Source: Synchiropus splendidus (taxonomy: Eukaryota > Chordata > Actinopteri > Syngnathiformes > Callionymidae). Taken from it: 64,000 bases of DNA. The notes under the pieces are model-generated. The model did not search any database, was not told the origin of the DNA, and saw only the letters and a list, made by a program, of their open reading frames with translations. Below, piece after piece: positions 47,371-61,600 of the stretch. The stretch's first letter is position 1, and each line of letters opens with the position of its first letter. The stretch covers positions 18,506,501 through 18,570,500 of the forward strand of contig NC_071342.1 in assembly GCF_027744825.2 (NCBI RefSeq). Direction: 5' to 3'. The translations under genes were made by a program, and so were the position numbers.

Positions 47371-48138
47371 GACAGAAGCAGAACTATCTAGGTCTGCATG
47401 TAGAGATTAAACTGACACGTTGAGTTTAATAAAAATTGACCAACATCGAGGTCAATGCGACTAATTGTGTTAATTGTGCAACTTGTGGACATCTCTGTGT
47501 TCTTGACTCAGCTATAGTGGTCAGGGAAATATAGTTATTTATTATGAAACTGTTGCCATTGTTAATAGCATTAAAGGGTGTGTGTTTGTTGCTACTGTGC
47601 GAAGATTGGTGAGTGGAATTTGATGTAACTGTAAACTGTGCTGATCTCGTCTTTGTCCGGCAGCCCTTGAGCAAAGCAGGGTGAGTCAGGCGTCAGGCAG
47701 AAAAACAGGTTTCCAGTGATAAATGGCGGAGCCATTCTGGAAAGTGTCTCCTTTCTGACACGGGGTCATGCTTTTTCTTGTAACTTGAGCCCCCTCCTGC
47801 TGCTGTCATCTTCTTAAAGGCTCTGACTCCGAGTGTGGAGGAAGAGGAGTCGATGGGAAGATTTATTTTACAGAAGCACGGTGACAGATTTGATCTGTGT
47901 CTGCCCTCTCGAATAAAACCTTTTTAAATGCCTGATGTCTGTAATTGGCGTCGGGGAACAAATGTTGAAAAATTCCCTTTCGTTTGAGCTCAAGCTTTAT
48001 TGTTCCTTAAATCCTTCACATGAGCGGTAAAGTCCCGATTTATGTGATCAATCAAACGCTTGACATAAATTACAGAGAAGAGGAGATGTTAAAGTAGCCT
48101 GTATTTAATATATTTTTGTAGCGATAGATTTTAAAGGC

Positions 48139-48235
48139 CAGGACTGTGGAGGAGTGGTTAGTGCTGCAGCCTCACAACAAGAAGGTTGCAGGTTCAAATT
48201 CACCTTGAGGCATTTCCTGTGGTTGAAACGCTGTG
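48139..48235 (+). repeat. tRNA-derived SINE head
   Basis: GGAGTGGTTAGTGCTGCAGC (A-box region), CCTCACAACAAGAAGGTTGC and GGTTCAAATTCACC (B-box region) follow the head of the common teleost SINE-like repeat. It is the same family as the fragment at the window start, on the opposite strand. Confidence 0.6.
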
Positions 48236-48938
48236 TAAGAGAGAGGTTTTCAGCCTTCAATGGACCTACAACCTGCCCAGAGTGTCTCCCGCCTCTTACC
48301 CGAAGTAACTGGGAAATGGTCCAATTTAAATGGAGACATGAAGGCTGGGAACTGCAGATGGGAAATGACCAAAGAAGGATTTACGCTATGATTGCCAGCA
48401 TTTCAAGTGTCAATTACGGTTTTATTATTCAGTAATGGCACAAAAATATCATCCCAGAAAACTGATATTTGTCTCCTGCTGCTTAAATTGTTGGCGCTTT
48501 ATGGATACTTACAAAAAATACATTTAGTTCAGAAGCTTTTATGTTCGAGCTGTTGGTCGCGTCACCCTACATATAAACACATATGCTAAATAAATGCAGA
48601 GGCTGAATATTTTGTGTATTTATATCTGTCAGGCTTAAAGAAAATCCCTTCACAAATATACAGTTTCACCTTCATTATACTATTGCTGAATGTTGCTGTA
48701 AAGAACTGTGCACAGTCCTTTGAGATGACGGTTTATCCTCTGTCTTTTATCTTTACAGTCCATTCCAGAGTCGACAAGGCTTTCTCTTGTATCCTCATCA
48801 TGCCGGCTCCGCTTCTGTTTGTACATCCTGCTTGTTTTACATCCTCTGGCCAGCTTCATTCCTTGGCACTGTTATTTTTACTGGCGTTACTTGTCGACAG
48901 CGTGGTTTTTCCCCTTCACTTTTGGCTACAACTTAATC

Positions 48939-48958
48939 TTTTTTTTTTTTTTTTTTTT
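48939..48958. repeat. Poly-T tract
   Basis: Twenty T bases in the presumed ptk7 intron. Confidence 0.9.
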
Positions 48959-51900
48959 AAGTCATTTGAAATGAGCTTTTTTGCTGGAGTATGTGCTGTG
49001 TCAGGGCTTTTCTTGTTCAATAAGTTGCGAGGGAATCATTGCTCTTGTTTGTGTCGTATGCTTGCAGTGTCCAGGTGCTTGTGTTCTATTGGCCAGGTGG
49101 CGCCGAGTCTTGGGCATTTGCCCACAGTGGGTGTCTGCCTACTCAGCACCACTTCTCCACTGTCTCCCGTTCCACGATCCCTCTGGCACAAAAAAACAAA
49201 AAACAATCAAAAACACAGGGAAGTGAAACTCAGTCGACCAGATCCTGTGACGTTTGCGGCTGCATCTCAGCTGATGGATGCTGTCGGAGCTACAGCATCG
49301 GTGATGGATAACTGGAGAGTGGATTGAACAGGGTCACTGCTGTGGCTGTCCTGCATGCACACACTTGTTGAGTCTTTTCTCTTACTTCGCCCCGCATGTA
49401 CACGCCACATGACGGATGAGTTGTCGTCCTTTTGAAAGTGCTTTTGTGAGTTGTCTGACTAACTCTCGTTGGATGTTTACCTCTCTGTTAACCTGTGGCA
49501 GGAGGTGTGGGAGAGCGCTCCAGACATTCCAACCGGTGGGAGTGTGGTTTCCAAGGCTTGTTAATATTACACAGGAGGTCTGTGGAATACACAGTTTGAG
49601 TTAGAGAAGACTTTGATCAGCCAGTGAGACCACCAGGGGGTCAGCATGAGTCCTCCAGCTCCGCTGCTATGCCTCAATTCACAACTCGTTCCAGTAAGTG
49701 GAAGGAAGCAGGTCGGAAAACTTGGCCTGCCCCGGTTTATGTCCCCAGTTTGGCAGACATTTGAACATAGAGAAACTCTTTTTTGATTGATGTCGTTTTA
49801 CCAGACATGATTCTATCTTTGCAGCTCTGAGATCATCATCCTACCTCACAATAGTTGAAGCCTGAGTGGCCTTTTATATCATGCTTAAATATTTATGAAG
49901 TATATTCATATGGGTTCAGTTGTTCTTCAGCCATTAGGTGGAAATAATTTATGCTGAACCTTTAGGAATGAACATACAAAATAAAGACGGAAGTTACAAA
50001 CATGACTTTGCGTCCCAGGTAAAACACTTCTTTGTGCGTGTTGTTTCTCTTTCTGGTACCAGTTCCTGTACAGTGTGAGGGAGCTGGTCCTCGTGCTAAT
50101 GGTGACCAGGATTTTAAACAACTCTGTGGAGAGCTCATTCAAGAGTTTCCAGAGGAGGGGTGGGCTTGGGTTTAGCAGAGCTGTCACTCTCTCATTGTAG
50201 AAAGGAAGAGCACGCCTCAACACATCTTACTCCTTTACAAAGGGGAGGCAGTGATGTACATACAAATGAGCCCATAATAGGTGGTTTTGTCACTCACATC
50301 TTTCTTAGTTTAATCTCAGCAACAAACCCCGTCTGCATCCGTGTTTGTGTGTGTACAAGCATATTTCAAACATCCATACTTTAGGAGAGACTTAAGTGAG
50401 CCCCCCTCTCCACCTCCATCCCCTTTCCTGCCCCCGGCTTGAATGCTGGGAAAAAGCTAAACATTGTTCATTCTCGGTGTGCTGAACCCGCAGGAGTGTA
50501 AAACAGGATGTAGTTAGATCTAATTATTCTGCTTTCATCATCGAAAAATCTCCTCGTCTGCTCCCTCACCTCATCGTAAATACCAAATGTTCTTCCCATG
50601 TAATTGTTGGTCCAACTTGTGGGAGTGGAGAGCTTGATGTCCCACTATGATCAGTTAATGTGAGTCATGACTGCATCAGAACTTTCTCAGGGCTATTTAG
50701 ATGTTTTTAGTTATTTATTTACTGGCTTTCAATGGTCATGGACTGCATGACTAGCTACAAATACTGTTGGTAATAACCAGATTTAACAGCTTTATGTTTT
50801 ACAGCGTTTTACAATAACGGGTGTAAGAATGGCTAAAGGATGTGCTGTTCTCATGACATCACCTGATATCCCAGTAACAACCCACGTCCCCCTTAACCGT
50901 AACAATCACTAATGTAAGGTGTTTTATTGCCACATAAAATACTTTTTATTTGAAGGTAAATGAATCCCAGCAGTGTTTGACTCATGTGTCATGCGTGTTT
51001 GTCATTGAAAAGTTGACCATGAATTACAAAGAGTGATTTGTATAGAAACACTTCAGAGAACACCAACTTAATGGAGATCATGTGACAAGACCCGTACGAC
51101 TGGAAATAACCCCACTTTGGTATATAGTTTTTGTAGGTCAGAGCCATGACTGTAACTGACAGTTCCAGTCACATACGTGGTGCCAGCATGGAACAAAGTG
51201 AAGGCCACGTGCCCCAACCGTCTATACCAAACCTAAGCCTGTTTTACACTAAGCAGCGAACTGGCAAAGAATTGTGCTTGGGAATGGTACGGTGGTGCGA
51301 GGACACCACTTTCCTAAAACATACACTTGTTTTACACATATGCTAAAGCCCCCTGTTGTGCTTGATTTTCTTTCAGTCAGAGAGTCTCACACCATTTACT
51401 CACTGTCAGGTGTTGTGCAGACAATATCTGAAGGATTAGAAGTCGCCTGGTTGAATCTCGTGTTTATACCTCCGTTCACTCACTGATTGTGACCCCATGT
51501 CTTGTTCGTAAGTACCTGTCGGGAAGTGAACCCTAATTGCCGGGGGAAATAGAACGTCCTTGCTGGGAGGTTTCTATTGTTGCCAAGGCAATTAACTTGG
51601 CTTCTTTCATCTTGGTGTCTCCTTTGAAAAGAGACATTGTACAAAGCGCTGGGATGAGACGGAGCTGTTAAGCGACTGCGATCCACCACAGCACCAGAAG
51701 CAGTGTGTGTCTAGGGAGTGTTGTTGAGACGCCAAAGATTGGCTGGCCGTGTTGCGTCCCCAGTGTTCATCCAGTAAGTAAGACGTCATTTTTTCCCCCC
51801 AAGCTTTTGGGACTAGATATACAATGTGCTACTGTGAAGGTGCAATTACCATCCAAGTCTAACCCTTTTTTTAAACTTTATTAGCGCTGTACTACATTGT

Positions 51901-54900
51901 ATAATTTGGCTGATGGCCAAGGTGTTATGTAGAAATACCTGGATATAAGCCCGAGGCGGGGGAATCCTTTCGTGCAAAGACCAATTTCTTAACATGTTTG
52001 AGAAGGTTTCTTGTCAAAGGCAGACTTACAAGAACTCATGAATCCATGAAGGCTATATTAACAACGATGTCATCGTTTCATGAAGTTTAATGCCTAACAT
52101 GAGTTACTCTCTGAACATTAAAAAATGCTTGTGTTTAATTTAAATGACTGTAAAACCTAGTTTGCGGAACAATGGGTGCCCCAAGGAGGCGCTGAGACGC
52201 CGCTCTGTTATGCAGTCAAGCATTTACGATAGCTCACTGCATGTCTGCTCCCCACTGAGGTGGAAATAAGGCCATGTGAGGATACTGGTTGGTGAAGGCA
52301 TTGGGAAGAGGGAATAGGGTGGGCAGAAACACCCTCTCCCTTCACACTCCACTGTGAAAAGGAGTCCCGACAGCCCCAAATTCATTCAACATACTAATGA
52401 ATCGTCTCTTCATTTGGCTGAACGAAGCTTGTAGTGGCCCACTCCCCTCCTGTACACACGCCTGAGAATGTTTTCAGCTGTGTTGCAAACATTCCCTTCT
52501 TTTCACTCATCTACATTTAATTCAAGCATCAGCGAGCACTGAATTTGGGGGAGTAGAACAGTGCTGATAGCTGAGGAACATATGGCACTGTATTTCTCTG
52601 ACCCACTTCTAATTTGTGAAACAGTGTACCAGCAACTTCACAACACAATTGGATACTGGCTTGGCACAGAACTGATGAAGAGTAATATGTGGAGCGCTTG
52701 AATGGGTTTCATTGCCCTGTGTTTGGATGCCAAAGTTTGTTTTTGAAAGGAATGGATTTGGTCTGAACGCTGATTCTTCCATATGTTGGTTCAATATATA
52801 AAGCATCGATAATTTTTCAGCCAAAACTGAAGCTGTGGCTTTTTTTTTGTCTGCTGTTGTCAGCAGTTCTAAGAAGTCAAAGTGGTGAATTGGCGACCGC
52901 CTCATGCTTTGCCTCGGCTTAACTTTTGGCACGATTTGAAAGACAATTTTTATGCATGATGGTCACATGCTCATCGTAGGAAGCAACATTGCTTCTCACC
53001 ATGCCCGTCGTCGGCTCTTTCGAGTAGATGAGCCTGGCGCTCCAGCGAGTTTACCCCCTGAATACCTATCATTGTCCCTTCAGATTAAGGGAACTCTAGA
53101 GGCTTGCGTAGTTCTTGCTGGCTGGGGTACAGGAGCTCTACTGCGCCAGAGATTACCAAGGCATGGCAGGATCCCTGATAACTGACACCCTCCACCCAGG
53201 CATCTGAACCTCTCAAGCATCCTGCAAAAAGACTACAGCCACAAAGACGCCATTCAACACTGGGCATGGTGGCGCTAATCCCCTAAGTACAAAGACCTTA
53301 GACATTGATAGCATCTAAATAACTCTTCAGTAAATGTCATTTGCCCGAATTAGTGGTATAGTATCTCCTTATGGCAATGGATTGCATTGTGCGTTGTACA
53401 GAAATATTTGCGCCTGTTTTGATTTCCCTCCGTGTGCTCTTAAGTGCTGCGGTTTAATAAGGCATGGGGACTGTTCACCTCCTGAGCGGATCTACTCTTG
53501 GCCGCTTGGCCCAGGGGCTTAGGTCAATTCCGTGCAGCAGCTTTGTCAAATGGATCTTAAACATTCAAGTGGCATCGGCCCATCTCACTGTTGGCCTCAC
53601 TGACACTATAGCCTTTTAACCCTGGAAGACTACCGTCTGGAAGTAACTGGGCAACATCGGTAGTCGATATTACTTAAGATTCTGCTTGGAAATGGCCCAG
53701 GGGTCACTGACTTGCGTGCAGGCTTATTCAGGTCACCAAACGTTTCTATTGAGGGGAGATTGTCCTCCAGTTGCTTCCATCACTTAGGGAGCATGGAAGC
53801 AATGTTGCCTTTGTGAATATTGAGGGCACACTGTCCACCTAAAACGGCTATTTAGATTGCTATTTGGGCAGAGGCTGAAAAACATCTTTGACTCAAAAAA
53901 TATAGTGTGCACATATTTCAGCTGCAAAATTTGCATTTTAAATCTCAGCAAAATGCCAAACGCATCACTTTCTGGTGGCTGAGCGTTCTGCTTTCAAGAA
54001 GAAGGATGGCAGGGGAATGGCTTCTTGAAGATAGCAGGATCATCACCCCACACAGCACAAATAAATTACCCTTAATTGACCTTTGACCACTGGGGAGTTA
54101 TCCACTCCTTGGAGAATCGCTGTCCTGCTGTTTGTTGCCATGGAAATGGCTTGAAGGAAAACCCTCTGTGCCTGGAATTATTACGCGGCTACCATTTTGA
54201 TGGATGCAACACAAAGCTTTGTCTCCCTTGAAATGATAAGATGATGTCCATTAAGTCTCTCAGAAAATGACTCTTCCAGTGCCATCTGACCAGCTCCCTT
54301 CCTTTTATAATGCTGCGCCCATCTCCTCCTCGTGTAAGCTTATCTGGTCTTGAAGAGGGCATGTCTGGATTTTCCACAGACAAGACCCAGAGCAACTCTG
54401 AGTGGTGGATCAATACCCCGTCAAACATGAACAATGGTAACAAACAGTTTATGTGTAGAAGCCTACAAGGAACGATCGATTCCCGGCTTAGTGTTTTGCC
54501 CTTGTCCTGCTCTTGTTCTTCTCCCTGCTCCCTCTAGTCCAGAATGAGTTTGAAATCGCTAGACAATTCTGCACGGGAATCTATCCTTTTATGCATGTAT
54601 TCAATAGGACCGTCACCTGAGAACCTAAGTTGTTATAACTCTATAGATGGCCTCTCAGACCAGGATATTGCTGCTGATCCGGGACCGCCCTGTACATTAC
54701 ACCACAGCTGTTGTTTTAAACAAGAGAAGCAAGTAAATTTAGGGCTAGTCTCACTTACCAAATACCTCTGTGCCTCAATACCCGAGAAAATCATTAAATC
54801 GCTATGGTTTGAAGGCAGCGATCACAAGTAAGGAGGCTCTGCTCTTTGTGCTACTGATACTCCGAAGGGAGGGGGTGTTTCAGCCCATGTCCACCAGCAA

Positions 54901-56295
54901 GGGATACTTTTACACCATTATTGGGGGGGAGGATTTATCTGCCCTTCGAGACTATTCTAATATTAACTTTCGTTTGAACAGGTTTTTTAAATGTGGCATA
55001 GTCTTCTGAAGTCATGAGCTGATCAAACAGTGCGATGCTTACTTGAATCCTGACTAAGACTGTGTTTCCTGGATAATGTTTTGGTTACTAGAGTTAAATA
55101 GCACCGGTTGTTATTGACTTCCTTCTGAATATAGTCTACCTGTATGACCTCAGTGCCCAGGAGCTACAACACAGAAGGATACTGTTACTTGCGAGCTGAT
55201 GTCCCAAAAAAACACGCACAGCATCTCCGTCACAGACATTAAATGTGGACAAACTCGGTTGAGGCGCAGATCACGTCAGGTTACGTATATTGAGCTTGCA
55301 ATGGCTTCAGCCCCTCAGGCTGAGAGTATTGGCTGAGACAGAGCAGCCTCCTGCTGGCTTCCTTTCTTTGGTTAATCCTCTTATAAATAGGCCACTGTGT
55401 CTATTTTACAGGCAATAGAGCAATGAGTTCTGAGCTTGTCACTGGAGGTTCGGCAGGTTGGCAGGAGAGCGAGGAGTCGCCCTTGGTAGCAAAGGTCGTG
55501 TGGTTGAGATGGCGCCTACCTTTTCGTCATTCTTTAACATCAGTGCTCTGTTAGAGACATTTAAGAGACAACAGTTTTGCTTCCTTCAGTAAAAGCATTT
55601 TCACCATTTTACGGCTCTCAGAGGCAGAGAAGGCAAGAGTGAGTTCCTGACCTGGACTGCTCTCAGTGGGCTTTACCCTGAAGCCCCATGTTTTGATAGT
55701 ACTCATCCAACTCCCATAGCACTGATGGTGCCCCATAAATCCTTCATGGGTCTGGCAGGTTTTGGGGAAACACAGTATATAGAATCAATAGGTGTTTATG
55801 CCTGCTACCTGGCTTTATTGATTTCTCTATGGACTTTGCTAGAAGGCATCTCATTGTTGAGCGAATATGAAAAAGAAAATGTAGACCTGAAGGTCATTTT
55901 GCAAGGGGAGAATGCACTCTGGCTTTCAGCTGGCTACATCTGTTGAGCCTCTGGCTAACTCTCTTGTTCTCCATCTCTTTCTCTTAATGTCTTCGCGGAT
56001 GTGACCACTCTCCTCTTCCACCACAAAGGTAAGAGATTTTCAACCCCGTATTTTCTGCACATAACAGGATTTTTGAAGTTTTGAATTTCAAAACAAGATT
56101 CTCACTGCAATATCTACTGTATTTGATGTGGACTAATCATATTCATAGCTTGTCTGTTGAATCAAGAATGGATGCAAATGTCCTGAATTTTTGTGTTGCA
56201 TGCATCCCTTTTTCAGGCAGAGTATCATGCCATTGCACGCTTTTGAACATCAATATTTATGAAGATGAAGCAGAGAGAAAAGAGGTGTATGTTGT

Positions 56296-56316
56296 GATGG
56301 ATGGATGGATGGATGG
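56296..56316. repeat. (GATG)n microsatellite
   Basis: Five GATG units without interruption. Confidence 0.9.
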
Positions 56317-58394
56317 TTGCCTCCAAGTGTAATCCTTTGTTTGGTTATACAACCATCTTTTTGGCAGCTTCTTAGCTTCTCAGAGCCGTCTGTCCATTCT
56401 AAGTACTATCCTCAAAAATAGGACCAAAATATAAATGCTTTTCCCTGTACATTGAAGAGGAAAGAAAATTCCAGCTCTTATTCTTTAACTGGCAAAGTCG
56501 GATGTGACATCAACTTTGACACATGGGCTGTACCAATCAAAGTCGAAAGGAGCTTACTCTGAATCTGAACAGATGACTGATATTCTTATTTGGGAGTGTT
56601 GAGCTTTTGGCTCCATGAAGCATCATCTGAGGACTTCAGAGTTACATTATCGAGGTTGTATAATATCAGCCCCAGGGATGTGTTTGTGGAAGATAACGTG
56701 CATCAGGTCCTTTGTACAGAGCAATAGCTTCTCATGTTTTACGTCCATATTTCAGTGCAGCAATGTTCAACACGTCACATCACTGTGGAATAAATTGATT
56801 CAAGCGTCAATTAGAGCCCCAGCTGGACGACGGCACGTATGGAATCAAACAACTGTCTCTAACAAGACATTTTCCCGCAGAATCTTTCAACCTATCTCTT
56901 CTTGATTCACTCCATATATGGAGCTGAACTGTATTCAAGGGAACGCTAAATGACAAATTGATAAACTGTGCTGGGATCATAATGGGTTTGTTGCTGGACC
57001 TCGGGGGGAATAACGCCAATAATGTGGCAGTGTGAAAGTGTGGTTGGCTGGGTTTAATATGATGCCGAACTCAGATGCATCGATTGTGAGTTGTTGTAAA
57101 ATAGTCTGTTAATGTTGGAGGATACTACTCAGAATTCAAACAGCAAGTGCAACAAGTAGAGGTTATTCTAAGAAGCATTCTATCGAAAATGAGCAAACGA
57201 TTTCTTTGTCAAAAGTCAACGCATATGAGCGTGGCTCCTGGAAGGATTTTAGTCACGATGGCTCTCCCTTCAGTCTCCGAGGAAATTTGTAAGCTGAACA
57301 GGAAGCGGCATTGTTCAATAACACACATAAGAAAGAGCTTTTCTGAAAGGCGGGGGCTTTAGCTACAGGTAATTGGCTGTCAGCTGAGGGACGACACAGC
57401 GTGAGTCCGTGCCGGCGCACACATGCACACGATTCTTTCTCCTCCTTCACCTTTTGAGAGCGCTGGCTCTAGCAACAGCTGCCCCTCACCCAGTCGGTAC
57501 TCTCTCACAGCCATGCAAGCCAATTAGTGGCCTTGGTACATGTAATTGTGTGCGTGTCAGTTGTGTGTCTGTGACTTTGTGTATTTGTGGAGGTGTAATT
57601 TTGTGACGTCTCAGGGGGCAGCGCCACCTCCTGTTGTGAGGAGTCTCTTCCCCTGAGTGTGAGTGACAGTTTGCTGAGAGGGTGGGGGCACTGTGTCAGT
57701 CAGGCATCAATGCCTCACAAATGCTGTTTACTTTTAGGCGACAGGAAGCCGTAGTGGTGTGGTTTGGTAAGAGGCTGAATGCACTGACAAATTAACACTC
57801 TGATTATGTAAATGAAAATTATTGTTTGAGCTTAGCAGAGGTTTCGGTCTGTTTCACATGAATGGGGAGTTGAAACAAAAGCCTTATGACCGTCTTCATT
57901 GTTTCCTCCATCACGCTGACTGAGAAGATATTTGGATGCTTAGAACTTTACACCATTTTGAGAGGCTGTACAGCAATGTAAGCAGTTCTCACAGGGGCCG
58001 TAGCTGGAACATCCATGCCCGAATGGCAGTGTCCCACAACAACATAGGAAATCCACGTTAGACAGGCAGTTGAAGCAAGACAGAGCCGTCTTATTAAAAG
58101 TTGTGCCTGGGCGATCACTGGCATGATGCCCAGGTGGCCCCTTCAAAACATTCTACCTGAGGCCAAAGATGGAATTAAATATTGAGAAACTTTTTCACAA
58201 CCACAGGATCTTGAAACGCCATTGGTCTCTTGTGTGCTACTGTCAGTTCATATAATCTATCCCACAGCAGTTTGTGCTCACGACTATGGCGACTAATGTT
58301 CGGAACCCAAACCATTTATAAAATAAATAATGATTCTTTGCTGCATCGCTTCAAGACAATTCAAATCCAGCTTGGGTCAACTTTGGTTTTGGAG

Positions 58395-58605
58395 TGTGTC
58401 CTTTCATTGCAGACTTTGTATGTTCTCCGTGTGTTTGTGTGAGTTTCCTCAAACATACCATCAAATCCATAGTTCTCACTGGTCTTTCTATGTGTGTCCT
58501 GCTATGGACTCGAGACCTGTCCAGGCTTTCCCCTGTATCTTACTAGGACTGGCAACTGCCCCCTGCAACCAATGTAGAAGGTAATAAACAAAAACTGGCT
58601 GGTTG
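58395..58605 (+). repeat. SINE-like repeat, body and tail
   Basis: TATGTTCTCCGTGTGTTTGT and GTGAGTTTCCTC match the body of the common teleost repeat. GCTATGGACTCGAGACCTGT, CCAGGCTTTCCCCTG and a CTGCAACC tail then follow in the right order. It is diverged and lacks the tRNA-like head. Confidence 0.6.
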
Positions 58606-61600
58606 TACTTGTTTTCTGTTCTCTAGCTGCGTCCTCTTTAGTGTGAGGTGTCATGGTCCGTCATCCCCCAGACACGTGGAGTAGAGCTGCTCCTTCTGTT
58701 CAGTGTTGAACGGAAAGTGGCGAATAGTGGATAAGCAGATGAAAATAATTTGAAAAATGATGTAAACGTTTGTGCCAAATTCACGATCTACATTATTTCG
58801 CAGCAAACTCTGCCATAACCTTGTAGCTCTTTATAATTCATGCTGAATCCAGAATTATTGCTCCAGTCTTCTGTCCTATCTTTGATCTTAATCTTGCTCC
58901 GCCAGCGTCAGCTCCTTCGAAGCCTAGGCAAACTTTCCACTGTGAAAAGACCAAACATTTAATTTCCTGCCTAATCTGAGTTACATGTACATGTGGTGCA
59001 ACAATACGCTGAATCAGAAACACAGTCGCTGTTTTGTGTTCAAGGTGTGAAATGGTGGTCCAACTGCTACACTGAAACACAAAATAAACTCTTGTTCGGC
59101 TGCCTCTGTTGGGGGTTGAAACACGACAAGTGCCGCGTGTTGCCAGGTAACACTGTCGGTAAGTGGTTTTGTGATCGTGGCTCCACAACAGAGACTGAAT
59201 GAAGCAGCCAGGTTAGTTGAAGGCGGACTTGGGCGACTGAAGGAATTTAGAAACCGTTTTAGGACATAACATAGACCATTTAAGTGCACATGAGAGACTG
59301 GATGTCTTGCTTTGTATCCTTCATTTGAATTTATGCAACTGTTACATCAACCCCCAAATCATTTAACTGGTTACGGATCAAAGAAATCTGAGGCTTTCTT
59401 GTGAACTGTAAATCAGGCCTGTTTTTCTTGAGGCCATTAATGTTTAAAGTAACAGCACCATGCAAATGCTAATGTAGTTGTCGAACGGGGTGGGCCACTT
59501 CCTGCTTACATACTCGTCATTTAAATAATGAAAGACGTTGCAGTTGTCACCTGCTCCTCATGGAATTTGAAGCCTGTTCAAGAAATTGACACTGAATAGT
59601 TAATATTTTGGCTGTGACTCAGGCAGCAAAGCCTGGCCAGGTTCTGTGACCATGCTATGCAGGGTGTAATTTTACGTTATTGTTTTTTTACAGGATGTTT
59701 ATGTCTGCTGCAGTGGACTAGTCAAAGCCATCTTGTTCTACTTGGCGATTTCTTTCTTTGTTATGAATTGAAAAGTGAAAGCAGACACAGTGTTGGCATC
59801 ACTTTTATTCCGATGTTTTTAAGCCGTTGATTTAAGGTCTTGAGGAGAAGTCTGTCTTTCTTGATGTCTTCATAAACTGAGCACTTCTCTGATCACACAC
59901 TTGACGGCTTGCCTGGTTAACGCTTCACTGGGTGCATTGAAATTAATTTAGAGTGAAAAGCTGCCTTAACAAAACAGAATTTCTAATGAGCCTTGCTGGT
60001 CGGCTTGCAAGGGAACCAGGTCTTTATAAATGACAATGAAATTCAATGTCTTCTGCAAGTTTAATCCTTGAGTTAAAATATGCATAGAGCTATTGCGGTT
60101 GAGGTGGTACATGTATGATGACAGGGGTCTGTATTTCTGCAACTTGAATTATGACAATAGGGCTTTAAACGGAGCCCCAACATAGAGTCAGGATCAATAT
60201 GGTACGTAATAATTGGCTGTTATTCATCGACTGTTTGTCCATGGCGATGTGAGAAATGTTAAATTAGTTCTCTACAAAACAAGCATAGAAAAGTGGGTTG
60301 CTCCCCCTCCCCTCTTGTTCTCCTCATAGCCGTGCTAACAGACCACCTGCTGGCCCGCAAACACGACAAGACCAACTGCGTTCCTTAATTAAAAGACAAT
60401 GCATTCTAATTAAAATCATTTGGGCTTCGTTTGCCGGCTACACTCGAGGAAGGCTGTTGAAACATCTCAGTTAATGTCTCTTTACCTCTCATTACGAGGG
60501 GCTTTTGATGTCGGATGTAGTTTAGATGACACACTTTCGCAAAAAAGTGTGTGATTAATTCCTCGTGTTTTGCATCCGCTCCTCAGAAAAGATGGTGCCT
60601 GTGCTCGCCTGATAACAATTACGTGCAAAAGGAAGGGATTCAGCGCGATGATTGTCTCAACAGCAGGGATATTTTGCTGACTGCGACGCCACCACGAAGG
60701 TCGCGTTTGACAGAACTTCCAACAGCTCATTGGCTCGCTCAAACCTGAGTGATTTGCAAGTCAAATTTATTTTAAAATCTCAAAGTGCTGCTTTTTTCTC
60801 TCGTTCAAAAACAGCCTTGTGTTTATATTCGCTCCAATCATAGGAACATGAGCTACAGAAGACCTTTGTACTCGACTATTTCAATGTAAGCTGCCGTGAG
60901 CACACTAAGCTGACTCAGTCCAGCACTGCGCGGATTCCACCGCTGCAGAGCTGAATGGCACTGGCAACCACTGCTACCTGGTGTGTTTGATTCTCCTCTG
61001 CCAGTGTCAACACATATTTGTGTGTAGGTGATCTTGAGAGACGCGGGGCCACACAAGTCTCCATGTGTTTGTGTGAGGCTTTAGCTTTGTCGCTCCTATA
61101 ACATATCAGTGTTGATACATTCATGGCCAATGCTTTCATGTGTTGTTTTCGTGCTTTAGCTTTTCTGTTACATAGTGTACTCTCCGATTCAAAGACAGGG
61201 AGAAAGGATGTTGTTGAACGCCAACAGTTGTCCCTCTTGTGCGCTATAATAATGCGTTCTGATATTGTGGTCTAATGCAGTCCATATTGTTCTCTGGAGA
61301 CTCTCTGAGGGACTGGACCATTGCAGCTTTTGAGCAACAGCATCACCTACCATCTATTGGTAACTATTCTGCTTTCTAATCGTTGACATTTTTTCCTATT
61401 TAATCTGTGACAATGGGGAATCTGTTTTCAACCTTGCCGTAATTGCAGCCTGCCGACGATGCTGCTACAACACTGTCTGGGAATGAGATCGACCTTGAAT
61501 CAGGCTGTGACGTGGACTACTTTTCCGCTCTTATTGTGGTTAATGAATGCGTGTAGCAGGGTCTCTGCTGGAGCCATTATGAAGCCGAAACGACTCAGTA

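Noticed and set aside
48614..49327. 237-codon open frame on the + strand
   Set aside because: It runs through a poly-T tract coding poly-Phe, has no recognisable domain and no splice or promoter context.
54544..55009. Overlapping 95- and 79-codon frames in the presumed ptk7 intron
   Set aside because: There is no conserved motif; the two frames overlap without a sensible splice.
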